Part shown: positions 52,974-62,641 of the stretch, in pieces
Layout of the letters: each line of letters opens with the position of its first letter
Position numbering within the stretch: position 1 is the first letter of the stretch
Assembly (NCBI GenBank): GCA_025056565.1
Contig: JANWWA010000015.1
Span: 8,948-72,947, forward strand
DNA length: 64,000 nucleotides
Direction of reading: 5' to 3'
Source of the DNA: Chloroherpetonaceae bacterium
GTDB taxonomy: Bacteria; Bacteroidota; Chlorobiia; Chlorobiales; Thermochlorobacteraceae
Translations under genes and position numbers: made by a program
Notes under the pieces: generated by a model
Told to the model about the DNA's origin: nothing
Databases searched by the model: none
Seen by the model: the letters and a program-made list of their open reading frames with translations, nothing else

Positions 52974-54614
52974 TTAATACATTACGCAGTTACGTCCCAT
53001 CGTCTTAGCTTCGTAGAGCTTAGCATCGGCTGCAAGGAGTAGATGCTCTGTTGTCTCTTTTGCAATGCTGTCAGCAACGCCGAAGCTCATCGTCACTTTG
53101 AGGCTTGGATCGAGGCTTTGCCAGTGGTAGGCTTCCACAGCGGCACGGATTTTCTCGCAGGCAACAGCTGCGTTTCGAACTGGTGTTTCTGGAAAGATAA
53201 GGGCAAATTCCTCGCCACCATAGCGTGCCACCACATCAGAGATGCGTGAGCTTTGACGCAAAATCAGCCCTACAATTTTTAGGACTTCATCGCCAATTTG
53301 GTGAGAATATGAATCATTGATTTGCTTGAAGAAATCAATGTCTGCAATCGCCAAAGAGAGCACACTACCATACCGACGTGCACGCTCAAATTCTCTCTGC
53401 AGCGCTTCATTGAAATAGCGGCGGTTATAGACCCCTGTCAGTCCATCAGTGGTAGCTTGCAGAAGCAGTTGCTCGGCTTGCTTTCGCAGCATCGCATTGA
53501 TTTCAGCCAGCTCAATTGTCTTGCGCCGATACTCTTCCGCCTCGCGTTGCTTTTTCTCCAGCTCGTATTGCACCTGCAGACTACGCAGTCGCCGCTGATT
53601 TTCTTCGCTCATTACCGAGCGCTCAACAAGATGAAATTGCTCGTAGTGCTGCAAAGCCGTCTTGAAATCACCTTTATACTTATGCGCCATCGCCAGCGCA
53701 TAATGCGCCATTACAATTTGCGACTTGCAGTTGATATGCTCTGCCAAGTTTAGGGCGCGATACAGCGAGCCAGCTGCTTGCTCATGTTGCTGGCGTGCTG
53801 CATAAATTTTTCCAATTAAGATGAGTGTTTCAGCAATGCCCGCTTTGTTTTGCAGTGCTTCTTTAATCGATAGACTTTGCGAGAGCATCTCGAGCGCCTT
53901 TTGATAATCCCCCATTTGCCCATACACCTCGCCTTTGTTCTGCAATGCGATTGCTTCACCGATTTGGTCACCCACTTGCTTTGCAATGCTTAGGCTTTTC
54001 TCAAAGCATTCCAACGCTTTCTCATTTTCGCCCAGTTTGCCATACACACAGCCAATGCTGGCATACATTTGTCCTTCACCGACTTTGTCTCTCAACCGCT
54101 CGCGCAGCACCAAACTTTCTTGGTAGTATTGTAGCGCCAGTGCGTACTCCTCGAGCAAAAAATACACTGCACCAATCGCTGCCAGCGACAGCGCTTCGCT
54201 ATACTCTTGCTTGATGTCCTGACTTTGCTTTAGACTTTCAAACGCACACTCCAGTGCCTGTGGATAATCCCCTAATAGGCGATACACGGTGCTCAGATTA
54301 TACAATACTGATACACTGCCTTCATAGTCTTCCAGCTGCCTAAATAGCATCAGCGCTTCTTTGAGCGCTTTGAGGGATTTGTCGTAGTTCGAGAGGTGCC
54401 AATGGCAGATACCAATGTTTCGCAGGCTGTAGGCCATTCCTGAAATGTAGTTTCTCAGTCTTGCCAGTTGGTAGGCTTCTTCGGCTTTGGTCAGTGCCAG
54501 CACGGCGTCTTGATGAATGAGCTGCGTAGCTGTGCTGTTAAGTGCATCCACACGCTCCCAGTCTCCCACCGCAGATGGCAGCACCGATTCTTCGGCTGAA
54601 AACTCCTCACTCAT
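52974..54614 (-). CDS. TPR-GGDEF diguanylate cyclase
   Basis: A 546-residue cytoplasmic protein. Residues about 20-340 are TPR repeats (SLRNIGICHWHLSNYDKSLK, IALQNKGEVYGQMGDYQKAL), then a coiled coil (QVQYELEKKQREAEEYRRK) and a GGDEF domain from about 385 (ATTDGLTGVYNRRYFNEAL). The active site GGEEF is at 466-470, with the substrate Asp/Asn residues in IADIDFFKQINDSYSHQIGD; the inhibitory I-site RISD (457-460) stands five residues before it, so product feedback is expected. It should make c-di-GMP. The ATG at 54614 overlaps the stop of the propeller histidine kinase by four bases (54611-54614), so the two are translationally coupled. Confidence 0.92.
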   Translation of the reverse strand: MSEEFSAEESVLPSAVGDWERVDALNSTATQLIHQDAVLALTKAEEAYQLARLRNYISGMAYSLRNIGICHWHLSNYDKSLKALKEALMLFRQLEDYEGSVSVLYNLSTVYRLLGDYPQALECAFESLKQSQDIKQEYSEALSLAAIGAVYFLLEEYALALQYYQESLVLRERLRDKVGEGQMYASIGCVYGKLGENEKALECFEKSLSIAKQVGDQIGEAIALQNKGEVYGQMGDYQKALEMLSQSLSIKEALQNKAGIAETLILIGKIYAARQQHEQAAGSLYRALNLAEHINCKSQIVMAHYALAMAHKYKGDFKTALQHYEQFHLVERSVMSEENQRRLRSLQVQYELEKKQREAEEYRRKTIELAEINAMLRKQAEQLLLQATTDGLTGVYNRRYFNEALQREFERARRYGSVLSLAIADIDFFKQINDSYSHQIGDEVLKIVGLILRQSSRISDVVARYGGEEFALIFPETPVRNAAVACEKIRAAVEAYHWQSLDPSLKVTMSFGVADSIAKETTEHLLLAADAKLYEAKTMGRNCVMY

Positions 54615-57600
54615 AACGACTCTTTTGCTATTGGAAGATTGATGTAGAATATACTACCTTTTCCCTTGCCTTCCGATTCTGCCCAGACTTTGCCACCATG
54701 CATTTCCACCAGTTGCTTGACAATTGATAAGCCTAAGCCGGTTGAGCTTTCGCCGCCAGTTGGACGGGCTGAGAGACGCTGAAATTTGCCAAAGAGTTTC
54801 TGCAGGTCGGTTTCACTCAGTCCTTGTCCTTCGTCTCTGACAGAAATAAGCACCGAGCGTGGCATCAATGCTTTCGCCGTTTGCAGCGTTTGCGCGTCTT
54901 CTTCGCCGATTTTCTTCACGCATACCCAAATTGTCTTGCCCTCAGGGCTGTATTTGATAGCATTGGAGATGAGATTTTCTAACACTTCTCGCATTCGGTC
55001 AGGATCTACCAGCGCTGTGCAACCCGTTTCGCCCTCAAAGACGATATTTTGATTTTTGCTTTGTGCTTGCACTTTGTTGTATGCAATGACTTCCTCTGCC
55101 AGACGCGACAGGTCACAGAGCGTTTTGCGCAGCTCAATTTTTCCTTCTTCCAGTGCAGCAGCCTCCAAAAGCCCATCAATGCTCTTTAGGATTCGGTCTG
55201 CAGCATTTAGGATAGTTTGCACCATTAGGTAAATGTCAGAATTCGGCTCTGTTCTTTCCTGAATAAGCATTGCAAGACCTAGAATTGATTGAAGTGGGTT
55301 TTTGAGGTCGTGTGCGACAACGCTCAGTAGCTCTGTTTTCATTCGGTTTGCTTCTTCTGCTTTCTGACGCAGCGCTTCTGCTTCGTAGCGCTTAATTTCC
55401 ATTTCCTCTTGTGCTTGCCGTGCTTCCTGCAACGCAATTTCCAGCCGCTCTTTGGCAATTGCCAAATCCTGCGTGCGTTTCTCGACCAGCACTGAAAGCT
55501 CCTTTTCTCGCCGAACGATGCTGGCTACCCGCCAGCGCGAAATCCCTACGCCCAGCAAAACAAGGCTCACCGATACTATTCCCAAAAACCACGTGGTTTG
55601 GTAAAAAAACGGCTCAATGGTGAAGGTTACAGTTGCGCCTTGCTTATTCCAGACCCCGTCATTATTACACGCTATTACTCGAAATGTGTAGGTATTTGGC
55701 GGTAAGTTGGTGTAGTATGCCTCTCGGCGCGTGTCGGCATTGTTCCAGTCCTTATCGAAGCCAACCAGTTGATAGCGAAAGCGCACTTTCTTGGGAGCCA
55801 GCAGCGATAGACCTGTGTAGTGAAATTCCAGCTTGCTTGTGCCTGCTCTGAATACCATCGGCTTTTCCTTCTCTACCAGTTGATTATCAACATAGATTTC
55901 TTCAATATGCACAGGCGGCGGTATGGGGTTTTTCGGCAAATCTTTTGGATTAATTCTCACCGCACCTTTTGCAGTTGGAAACCAGAGCATTCCATCACGG
56001 TCCTTACACGCTGAGGCGGGTGTGATGCCTTCATTTGTTTTCATACCTGCTTCTGTGCCAAAGGCTCTGGACGAAATTTTCTGCCGCTTTCCTTCGGCAA
56101 ATTCGGTTAGCTCTGCTTTGCTTACACAAAAGATCCCTGTGTTGCAATTCATCCAAAGGTACCCTTCATCATCTTCGAGAATCTGAAACACATCATTGCC
56201 ATACAGTCCATCTTTTGAGGTATAAGCTGTAATGCGCCCCTCCTTGATGCGCGACAGTCCGCCTGACGTGCCTACCCAAATTGTGTGCTCTTTATCTTCA
56301 TAGACCGTGAAGACTACATCACCAGACAGATTGTCCTGCGAGGTGTAGGCCGCAAATTTCCCGTTCTTGTAGTAGTTCAGTCCTCCCCCATCGGTTGCAA
56401 TCCAGATTGTGCTATCGGAGCTGCAATAAAGTGCAATAATAGAATTATGCGTTAGCCCGTCTACTGTGGTGAAGGTGGTGAATTTACCATCTTTGTAGCG
56501 TGATAGCCCGTGGATATTTGTGCCTACCCACAGTGCGCCTTCGTAGTCTTCCACGATGGTGCGCGTGCCATTGTCGGCTAATCCGTCTTTACGTGTGAGC
56601 GCTTTAAAGGACTTTCCGTCGTATTGCAGAATGCCGCCGCCGAACGTTGCAATCCAGAACTTATTATCTTTGGCTCTCAGGAAAGCCCGCACGATATTTG
56701 TCGGCAAACCCTCTCGGGTAGTGAAAACTTGTACCTTTCCGTCTTTCCAGTGTGTCATTCCATTAAAAGAGCCAAACCACATTGACCCATCACGGTCTTG
56801 ATAAATGGAGTAGGTTACATCATCTGCCAATCCTTCCAGCTTACCGAAGGTCAGAAACTTGCCATCACGAAACCGATTTAAGCCTGAGCGCGACGTGCCA
56901 AACCACAGGCTTCCTTCTCGGTCTTCACAAAAGGCATAGACGCGCATACCCTCAAAACCTTCCTTTTCAGTGAAGTTCTCAAACTTGCCACCGTAGAAGC
57001 GCGCCAGCCCACGAATTGTACCCACCCACAGTGCGCCACCTGAATCCTGAAAAATGGAATAGACTATTTCATTTACTAAGCCATCTTGGGTAGAATAGGT
57101 TACCCAGCGCACTTGTTCAAAGCGTGCCATCCCTGCATTTGTGCCAATCCAGATATTGCCACTCCGGTCTTCATAGATGGTGCGCACGAAATCGTTAGGC
57201 AATGGCGCTACTTTCGTTTTGCTCGTGAAAGAGGTTGCCACGCCATTTTCCAACTTCCATAGCCCCAAATCCGTGCCTGCCCATACCACACCTTTTGAAT
57301 CTACTACAACCACATTGATACTATTGCTTGGCAGCCCATTGCTGATAGTGTAAGTTGTTATCTTTCCTGTGCGCCAATCCAGCTTTACCAATCCCTTGCG
57401 TGTGCCTAACCAGAGCAGGTTTTGCACTGAGTCATAGCCAATGCTTGTGATAATGTTGCTTGGTAAGCCATCTTTCACTTGATACACCTCAAAGCGCCCT
57501 GCCTTGAACCGCAATAATCCTCCACCATTGGTGCCAATCCAGATTGCACTATCTGCTGTCTCTTTTAGTGCCAGCACCGTGCTATTTTGAAAGGCAGGTG

Positions 57601-57898
57601 TATTCCGTTGATTGAAGACCACAAAACGCGCCCCATCAAAACGAATCAAGCCATCGTAAGAGCCTAACCAGATGTACCCGTTGTTTTCACCGTATTGAGT
57701 CTGCAGAACGGCTAATACCGACTGATGCGGCAGCCCATCTTTCTTCTCCCACACTTCATAGTTGTACTGGGTGATTTTTTTCTTGGGGTCTAAGGCGAAT
57801 AGTGGTGTGCTCAGTAGTATCCAGATACAAAGCAGTTGCACTGTAAGCTGGCTTTCTTTCCAGCCGCACTTCAGCTTCTTTGGCAGCATACTTAGCAT
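54611..57898 (-). CDS. Two-component propeller (Reg_prop/Y_Y_Y) histidine kinase
   Basis: About 1095 residues. Signal peptide (LTVQLLCIWILLSTPLFA), then roughly fourteen Reg_prop repeats with the pattern GLPxN-I..I..D..G.IWIGT (two seven-bladed propellers), a Y_Y_Y domain (FRYQLVGFDKDWNNADTRRE), one TM (FLGIVSVSLVLLGVGISRW), coiled coil, HisKA (LLSVVAHDLKNPLQSILG) and HATPase ([39 protein letters not shown]). The periplasmic propeller probably binds a ligand or partner; in Bacteroidota such sensors often detect glycans. No receiver or AraC domain follows, unlike many hybrid members. GTG at 58009 is also open, but ATG 57898 gives a better signal peptide; ATG 57889 is another choice. Overlaps the diguanylate cyclase gene by four bases. 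Confidence 0.9.
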   Translation of the reverse strand: MLSMLPKKLKCGWKESQLTVQLLCIWILLSTPLFALDPKKKITQYNYEVWEKKDGLPHQSVLAVLQTQYGENNGYIWLGSYDGLIRFDGARFVVFNQRNTPAFQNSTVLALKETADSAIWIGTNGGGLLRFKAGRFEVYQVKDGLPSNIITSIGYDSVQNLLWLGTRKGLVKLDWRTGKITTYTISNGLPSNSINVVVVDSKGVVWAGTDLGLWKLENGVATSFTSKTKVAPLPNDFVRTIYEDRSGNIWIGTNAGMARFEQVRWVTYSTQDGLVNEIVYSIFQDSGGALWVGTIRGLARFYGGKFENFTEKEGFEGMRVYAFCEDREGSLWFGTSRSGLNRFRDGKFLTFGKLEGLADDVTYSIYQDRDGSMWFGSFNGMTHWKDGKVQVFTTREGLPTNIVRAFLRAKDNKFWIATFGGGILQYDGKSFKALTRKDGLADNGTRTIVEDYEGALWVGTNIHGLSRYKDGKFTTFTTVDGLTHNSIIALYCSSDSTIWIATDGGGLNYYKNGKFAAYTSQDNLSGDVVFTVYEDKEHTIWVGTSGGLSRIKEGRITAYTSKDGLYGNDVFQILEDDEGYLWMNCNTGIFCVSKAELTEFAEGKRQKISSRAFGTEAGMKTNEGITPASACKDRDGMLWFPTAKGAVRINPKDLPKNPIPPPVHIEEIYVDNQLVEKEKPMVFRAGTSKLEFHYTGLSLLAPKKVRFRYQLVGFDKDWNNADTRREAYYTNLPPNTYTFRVIACNNDGVWNKQGATVTFTIEPFFYQTTWFLGIVSVSLVLLGVGISRWRVASIVRREKELSVLVEKRTQDLAIAKERLEIALQEARQAQEEMEIKRYEAEALRQKAEEANRMKTELLSVVAHDLKNPLQSILGLAMLIQERTEPNSDIYLMVQTILNAADRILKSIDGLLEAAALEEGKIELRKTLCDLSRLAEEVIAYNKVQAQSKNQNIVFEGETGCTALVDPDRMREVLENLISNAIKYSPEGKTIWVCVKKIGEEDAQTLQTAKALMPRSVLISVRDEGQGLSETDLQKLFGKFQRLSARPTGGESSTGLGLSIVKQLVEMHGGKVWAESEGKGKGSIFYINLPIAKESL

Positions 57899-58096
57899 TT
57901 GGCGTTGCGGTGCCAGACTCTCGTGAAGAAACTTTCTCAGAGCAAACACATTGCAAGCTTCTTCTTCCGTCACTTCCGTTTTGCGCTTTTGAAAATAGCT
58001 AAAATTCACTTAACCTAATTCTTACAGACTTGCCTGCGCAGCTCAGCGAGGCAATCGTGTCAGCTCGCATCGCCAATTGACATAACTGCTTTCAAC

Positions 58097-58690
58097 ATGG
58101 GACTCAGTCAGGAAGAACTGCTTGCGCTTTTCAAATCCACTGGTGCTTTGCTCGAGGGACACTTTCTCCTCTCGTCAGGGCTGCACAGTCCGCATTACTT
58201 CCAATGTGCGAAGGTCTTGCAGTATCCGCGCTACCTAATGATGCTATGTGAGCCTATTGCGGCACATTTTGCTCATTCCAACATCGATGTTGTCATTTCT
58301 CCTGCCTTAGGTGGTATTGTGGTAGGCACGGAAGTCGGTCGCCAGCTCAATGTGCGCACAATCTTTGCCGAGCGTGAAAATGGTGTCATGACGCTGCGTC
58401 GTGGGTTCGAAATTCAGCCCGGTGAGCGCTGCCTCGTGGTTGAAGACGTGGTGACGACAGGTGGCTCTGTTAGAGAAGTTATCAGGATTATTCAAGACAG
58501 GGGTGGCGTAGTGGCAGGCGTTGGTTTCATCGTTGACCGCAGCAATGGCAAGGTGCAACTGGCCGATGACCAATTTTCACTCTTGAAGTTAGATGTAGTG
58601 GCTTACCCACCCGACCAAGTTCCCCCTGAGCTTGCGAAAATTCCTCTTACCAAGCCTGGTAGTCGTCCGCAGCCGTCAAGTGCCGCATAA
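58097..58690 (+). CDS. pyrE: Orotate phosphoribosyltransferase
   Basis: A 197-residue type I PRTase of normal PyrE length, making OMP from orotate and PRPP in pyrimidine synthesis. Motifs: [14 protein letters not shown] (substrate loop), [18 protein letters not shown], the mobile loop [15 protein letters not shown] and the PRPP-binding signature [19 protein letters not shown] at 58097; no SD and no other pyr gene nearby. Its stop is four bases from the convergent priA stop. Divergent from the propeller kinase. Confidence 0.96.
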   Translation: MGLSQEELLALFKSTGALLEGHFLLSSGLHSPHYFQCAKVLQYPRYLMMLCEPIAAHFAHSNIDVVISPALGGIVVGTEVGRQLNVRTIFAERENGVMTLRRGFEIQPGERCLVVEDVVTTGGSVREVIRIIQDRGGVVAGVGFIVDRSNGKVQLADDQFSLLKLDVVAYPPDQVPPELAKIPLTKPGSRPQPSSAA

Positions 58691-58694
58691 CTTG

Positions 58695-61172
58695 CTACAT
58701 CATATTTTGCGGATCGACATCGACTTCTAATCGCACAGTGCTGTTCCACTTTTTGCGAAAGTGGAGTTGCACTTGCCGCAGCACCGGCTTTGTGAGCCGT
58801 GCCCCTCGCTTTTGCTTGATCAGAATCTGGTAGCGAAATTGTCCTTTGAGCTTTGCAATGACTGCGGGCGCAGGTCCTAAGAGGTCAAACTGCTCTGCAT
58901 CTAACAGCGCTTGCAGCATCTGAGCAAAATCGTTTGCTGCCGCTTGCACATCAGACTGATTTTTGCCCGAGAACCCAATCTTTACTAGTCTTGAAAAAGG
59001 CGGATAGGCGGTTTGCTGGCGGTAGGTTGTCTCATAGCCGAAAAAGCGCACATAGTCTTGCTGCAAGAGCAGCTTGAAGATATCGCTCTGCACGTTGTAG
59101 ACCTGCAAATACACTTCTCCTTTCTTTCCTGCACGTCCTGCTCGCCCTGCTACTTGCAGAAGCAGCGCATAAAGCCGCTCCCCTGCTCGGAAATCAGGCA
59201 GTGCCAGTCCAATGTCGGCTGCCAGCGCTCCTACCAGTGTTACATTCGGGAAATCCAAGCCTTTGGCCACCATTTGCGTGCCCAGCAGAATGCGAGCTTT
59301 GCCTTCTGCAAACTCTCGCAAAATTTTGGCGTGGGCATCTTTGCGTGAAGTTGTGTCCAAATCCATTCGCAAAATGCGCTCGTTTGGAAAAAGCTGCTGC
59401 AGCTCCAACTCCACTCGCTCCGTGCCGCCTGAGCGAAAAGAGAGTTTGTCTGAGCCGCAGCGCCGACAGTGCGAAATCATTTCTTTGGTTTTGCCACAGT
59501 AGTGGCAGCGCAAGTGATTTTCCTGCAGGTGAAAGACCATTGGCACGCTGCACTCACTACACATCTGAATCCAGCCGCAACTTTCACAATAAATGCTGCT
59601 GGCGTAACCGCGCCGATTTTGGAACAAAATGACCTGCTCATTTTTTTCCAGACGCCTGCAAATCTCTTGGTAGAGTGTCTCAGATAGCGAGGGTGAGACT
59701 TTTTTTGCCCGTGCAATGTGAATGAGCTTGATGTCGGGCATTGTAGCCTTATCGGCGCGTTTAGTTAGCGAGAGCAGCTCATACTTGCCGATGTGCGCAT
59801 TGTAGAATGACTCTACGGATGGTGTGGCTGAGCCAAGAATACATACTGCATTTTCGAATCGCGCTCGCATAACTGCCACATCTCGAGCGTGGTAGCGTGG
59901 CGATTGGTCGCATTGCTTGTATGAAGACTCGTGCTCTTCATCGACAATCACTACGCCTAAGTTTGGCAAGGGTGCAAAAATGGCTGAGCGCGGCCCCAGT
60001 GCAATTTTCGCACGACCGTGTTTCAGACTCTGCCATGCATCAAACTTTTCGCCATCGGACATCGCACTATGCAGCACACGCACTTCATTGCCGAAGTGGC
60101 TACGAAAGCGTGATGCCGTCTGCGGGGTGAGTGAAATTTCAGGCACAAGGACAATTGCGCTCTTGCCTTGTTCTAAGGCTTTACGAATCGCTTCAATATA
60201 CATCCAAGTCTTGCCGCTGCCTGTTACACCGTGCAAAAGAAAGGTCTGGAATCGCCCTTGCTCAATTGCAGTGGTCAAGCGGCGAACCACCTTTGCTTGC
60301 TCATCAGTGAAACGGATTTCTTTTTTCGTCTCAGAAAACGACTCCAAAAACTCTCGGCTGAGTGTTACCTTCTCACACGCCAAAATGCCTTTCTCCACCA
60401 GTGCATTCATCGTAGCACTGCTTGCCCCGATTTCTTCTGCAAAGGCAATTGGCTTATTTAGTTGAATGAACTTTTGCAGCGCTTCTTCTTGCTTTTTGGA
60501 GCGCCTGAGCGAATTCAGCACAGACAGTAGCTCTAACTCAGTGAGCGGTTTTGCAAGGCGATATGCTGTTTTGAGTTTTGGCTTTGCTTTCTGCGCAAAC
60601 GTTTTTTTGATTTCAATCAGTCCTCCTCGTTCAAGTTCAGAGAGTGCTAGCCTTAAATGCTTCGTCCCCAAGCGCCGTTGCAACTGCAGTGTGGTCAGCT
60701 TCTTTTCTTGATGCAGCAGTTTCATAATGCTGCGCCGCAGCTCTGTCTTGATGATTTTCTCATCGGACGGAAGCAGCTCGAGCTCCTCGCGCAGCACAAC
60801 AGTTTCTTTGGGGCGGATTCGCATTACAGAAGGCAGCACGGCGTAAATTGCCTCAATTGGGTAAGCGATGTAGTAATCTGCCATCCAGAGCGCCAGTTGC
60901 ATTAGTTCTGGCGACAGGGCTGGTTCGCCATTGTCGAAGACATCAAGAATCTCGTTGCCTGTTGGCAGAGGGGTTTCCAACTCACTTGCCAGCGATGACA
61001 CAAAGCCCAATCGCTCTGCAGGAGCGCTGCCTCGTCGGCGAAACCGCACCAACACACGGCTTCCTACTTGAACTGCTCCTAAAAATTCTGGTGGAATCAA
61101 GTAGGGGTATGCATAATCGGTGAGCGAATGTTCGACATACACGAACGCATATTGGGCATTTGCGTGCGCCAT
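58695..61172 (-). CDS. priA: Primosomal helicase PriA
   Basis: An 825-residue replication restart helicase. N-terminal DNA-binding domain (PIPPEFLGAVQVGSRVLVRF-like region), winged helix, helicase core with Walker A GVTGSGKT (315-322), Walker B DEEH (411-414), GSATPSVESF and LGTQMVAKGLDFPNV. Eight zinc-binding cysteines in the order expected for PriA: C529, C532, C538, C541, C556, C559, C569 and C572. PriA reloads DnaB at stalled forks. The open frame starts with TTG at 61202; I chose ATG 61172 (MAHANAQYAF). Six bases or more separate it from the beta-CASP gene upstream, so the two may be co-transcribed. Confidence 0.96.
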   Translation of the reverse strand: MAHANAQYAFVYVEHSLTDYAYPYLIPPEFLGAVQVGSRVLVRFRRRGSAPAERLGFVSSLASELETPLPTGNEILDVFDNGEPALSPELMQLALWMADYYIAYPIEAIYAVLPSVMRIRPKETVVLREELELLPSDEKIIKTELRRSIMKLLHQEKKLTTLQLQRRLGTKHLRLALSELERGGLIEIKKTFAQKAKPKLKTAYRLAKPLTELELLSVLNSLRRSKKQEEALQKFIQLNKPIAFAEEIGASSATMNALVEKGILACEKVTLSREFLESFSETKKEIRFTDEQAKVVRRLTTAIEQGRFQTFLLHGVTGSGKTWMYIEAIRKALEQGKSAIVLVPEISLTPQTASRFRSHFGNEVRVLHSAMSDGEKFDAWQSLKHGRAKIALGPRSAIFAPLPNLGVVIVDEEHESSYKQCDQSPRYHARDVAVMRARFENAVCILGSATPSVESFYNAHIGKYELLSLTKRADKATMPDIKLIHIARAKKVSPSLSETLYQEICRRLEKNEQVILFQNRRGYASSIYCESCGWIQMCSECSVPMVFHLQENHLRCHYCGKTKEMISHCRRCGSDKLSFRSGGTERVELELQQLFPNERILRMDLDTTSRKDAHAKILREFAEGKARILLGTQMVAKGLDFPNVTLVGALAADIGLALPDFRAGERLYALLLQVAGRAGRAGKKGEVYLQVYNVQSDIFKLLLQQDYVRFFGYETTYRQQTAYPPFSRLVKIGFSGKNQSDVQAAANDFAQMLQALLDAEQFDLLGPAPAVIAKLKGQFRYQILIKQKRGARLTKPVLRQVQLHFRKKWNSTVRLEVDVDPQNMM

Positions 61173-61207
61173 ACCTGCGACAACTTGCCGCAAATTATTC
61201 AAAAGTT

Positions 61208-62608
61208 TTACTCTAACTCAAAACTTTCGCCCCGTGCAGGGATTTCCACGCGCTCAAACCCTAATTCATACAGCCCTGCCCGCAGGGCTTCGCAGGCTTC
61301 TTTTTCGCCATGCACAAGAAATAGCCCCCTCATTTGGCTTGTGCGATAGGGAGCCAAGTAGGCTAAGAGTTCTGCCCTATCAGCATGTGCAGAGAAATTA
61401 TTCATCACGACCACTTCTGCCCGCAGCTTATATGGCTCACCAAAGATGTTGACGGTCGGCTGACGCTCCAAAATTTTTCGCCCTAATGTGTTCTCTGCCA
61501 TATAGCCCACAATCAGCACCGTTGTTCTTGGGTCAGAAATATGGTTTGCAAGGTGGTGCACAATGCGCCCTCCTTCTGCCATACCCGAACCAGCAATAAT
61601 AATGCAAGGCTCTTGCAACGTGTTGAGCCGCTTCGACTCTTCGACTGAGCGCACATATGTGATATGCTCAAACTCAAGTGGGTTTCGATCTTCGTAAATC
61701 AACCGCCGCATTTCTTCGTCAAAGCACTCAGGATGATAGCGATAGACGTTTGTTACTTCTTGCGCCAGTGGACTATCCAAATAAATCGTCATACTGCTGG
61801 GTATTTTACCTGAGTGGTAAAGCTGACTGAGGTAGTAGAGAATTTCTTGCGTTCGTCCCACGCTGAAAGCTGGAATCAAAATTTTTCCTCCACTTCGATA
61901 AGTGCGTTGCACCACGTCGGTTAAAATGCGCTCCACTTCATCTTTCGGCTTGTGCAATCGATTGCCGTATGTGCTTTCTGTCAGCAGGTAATGCACCTCA
62001 CCGCAGTGTTCCGGCTCTTTGAGAATGGGCGTATTTGGTCTGCCCAAGTCACCCGTAAATGCCAAGCGGACCTTCTGCCCTTTCTCCTGAATGTCCAGCA
62101 CGCTGATCGCCGAGCCCAGAATATGCCCAGAGTGGTAGAAGGTCAGGCTAATGCCATCTGCAATCGGGAAAGTTTTATGAAAGGGTAGCGAGATAAAGTA
62201 TTCCAGCGTCGCTTGTGCATCTTCAATAGTGTAGAGCGGTTCTACAGGCGGTAAGCCCTTTTTGCGGTGTTTTTTCGTTACAAACTCCGCATCTCTTTCT
62301 TGCAGCAGGGCTGTGTCTTGAAGCATTACGGCAGCTAAGTCGCGCGTGGCAGGTGTTGCAAAAATTTTCCCTCGAAAGCCTTGTTTGACAAGGGTTGGAA
62401 GATTGCCACTGTGGTCGGTGTGTGCATGAGAGAGAATCACCATATCCAGCTCACTTGGCGAGAACAGGAAATGTCGGTTGCGTGCTTCTGCTTCAGCGCG
62501 TCGCCCTTGATAGAGACCGCAATCCAGTAAAATTTTCTGGCCATTTGCTTCCAACAGGTGCGAAGAGCCTGTGACGCCCTGAACTGCACCAATGAAGGTC
62601 AGTTTCAT
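61208..62608 (-). CDS. Beta-CASP metallo-hydrolase, RNA-processing type
   Basis: A 466-residue metallo-beta-lactamase fold protein with zinc motif HAHTDH (H61, H63, D65, H66), further metal residues in YHSGHILGSAI and FTGDLGRPN, the beta-CASP region from about 240 (LIPAFSVGRTQEILYYL, IYLDSPLAQEVT, IIIAGSGMAEGGRIVHHL) and the final His motif NNFSAHADRAEL. This matches CPSF73/YSH1-like bacterial RNA-processing endo/exonucleases rather than classical lactamases. Cytoplasmic. Follows the response regulator gene by 33 bases on the same strand and precedes priA. Confidence 0.92.
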   Translation of the reverse strand: MKLTFIGAVQGVTGSSHLLEANGQKILLDCGLYQGRRAEAEARNRHFLFSPSELDMVILSHAHTDHSGNLPTLVKQGFRGKIFATPATRDLAAVMLQDTALLQERDAEFVTKKHRKKGLPPVEPLYTIEDAQATLEYFISLPFHKTFPIADGISLTFYHSGHILGSAISVLDIQEKGQKVRLAFTGDLGRPNTPILKEPEHCGEVHYLLTESTYGNRLHKPKDEVERILTDVVQRTYRSGGKILIPAFSVGRTQEILYYLSQLYHSGKIPSSMTIYLDSPLAQEVTNVYRYHPECFDEEMRRLIYEDRNPLEFEHITYVRSVEESKRLNTLQEPCIIIAGSGMAEGGRIVHHLANHISDPRTTVLIVGYMAENTLGRKILERQPTVNIFGEPYKLRAEVVVMNNFSAHADRAELLAYLAPYRTSQMRGLFLVHGEKEACEALRAGLYELGFERVEIPARGESFELE

Positions 62609-62641
62609 TCTTGCAACGCGCTCCTACTTATGCATGCCATG

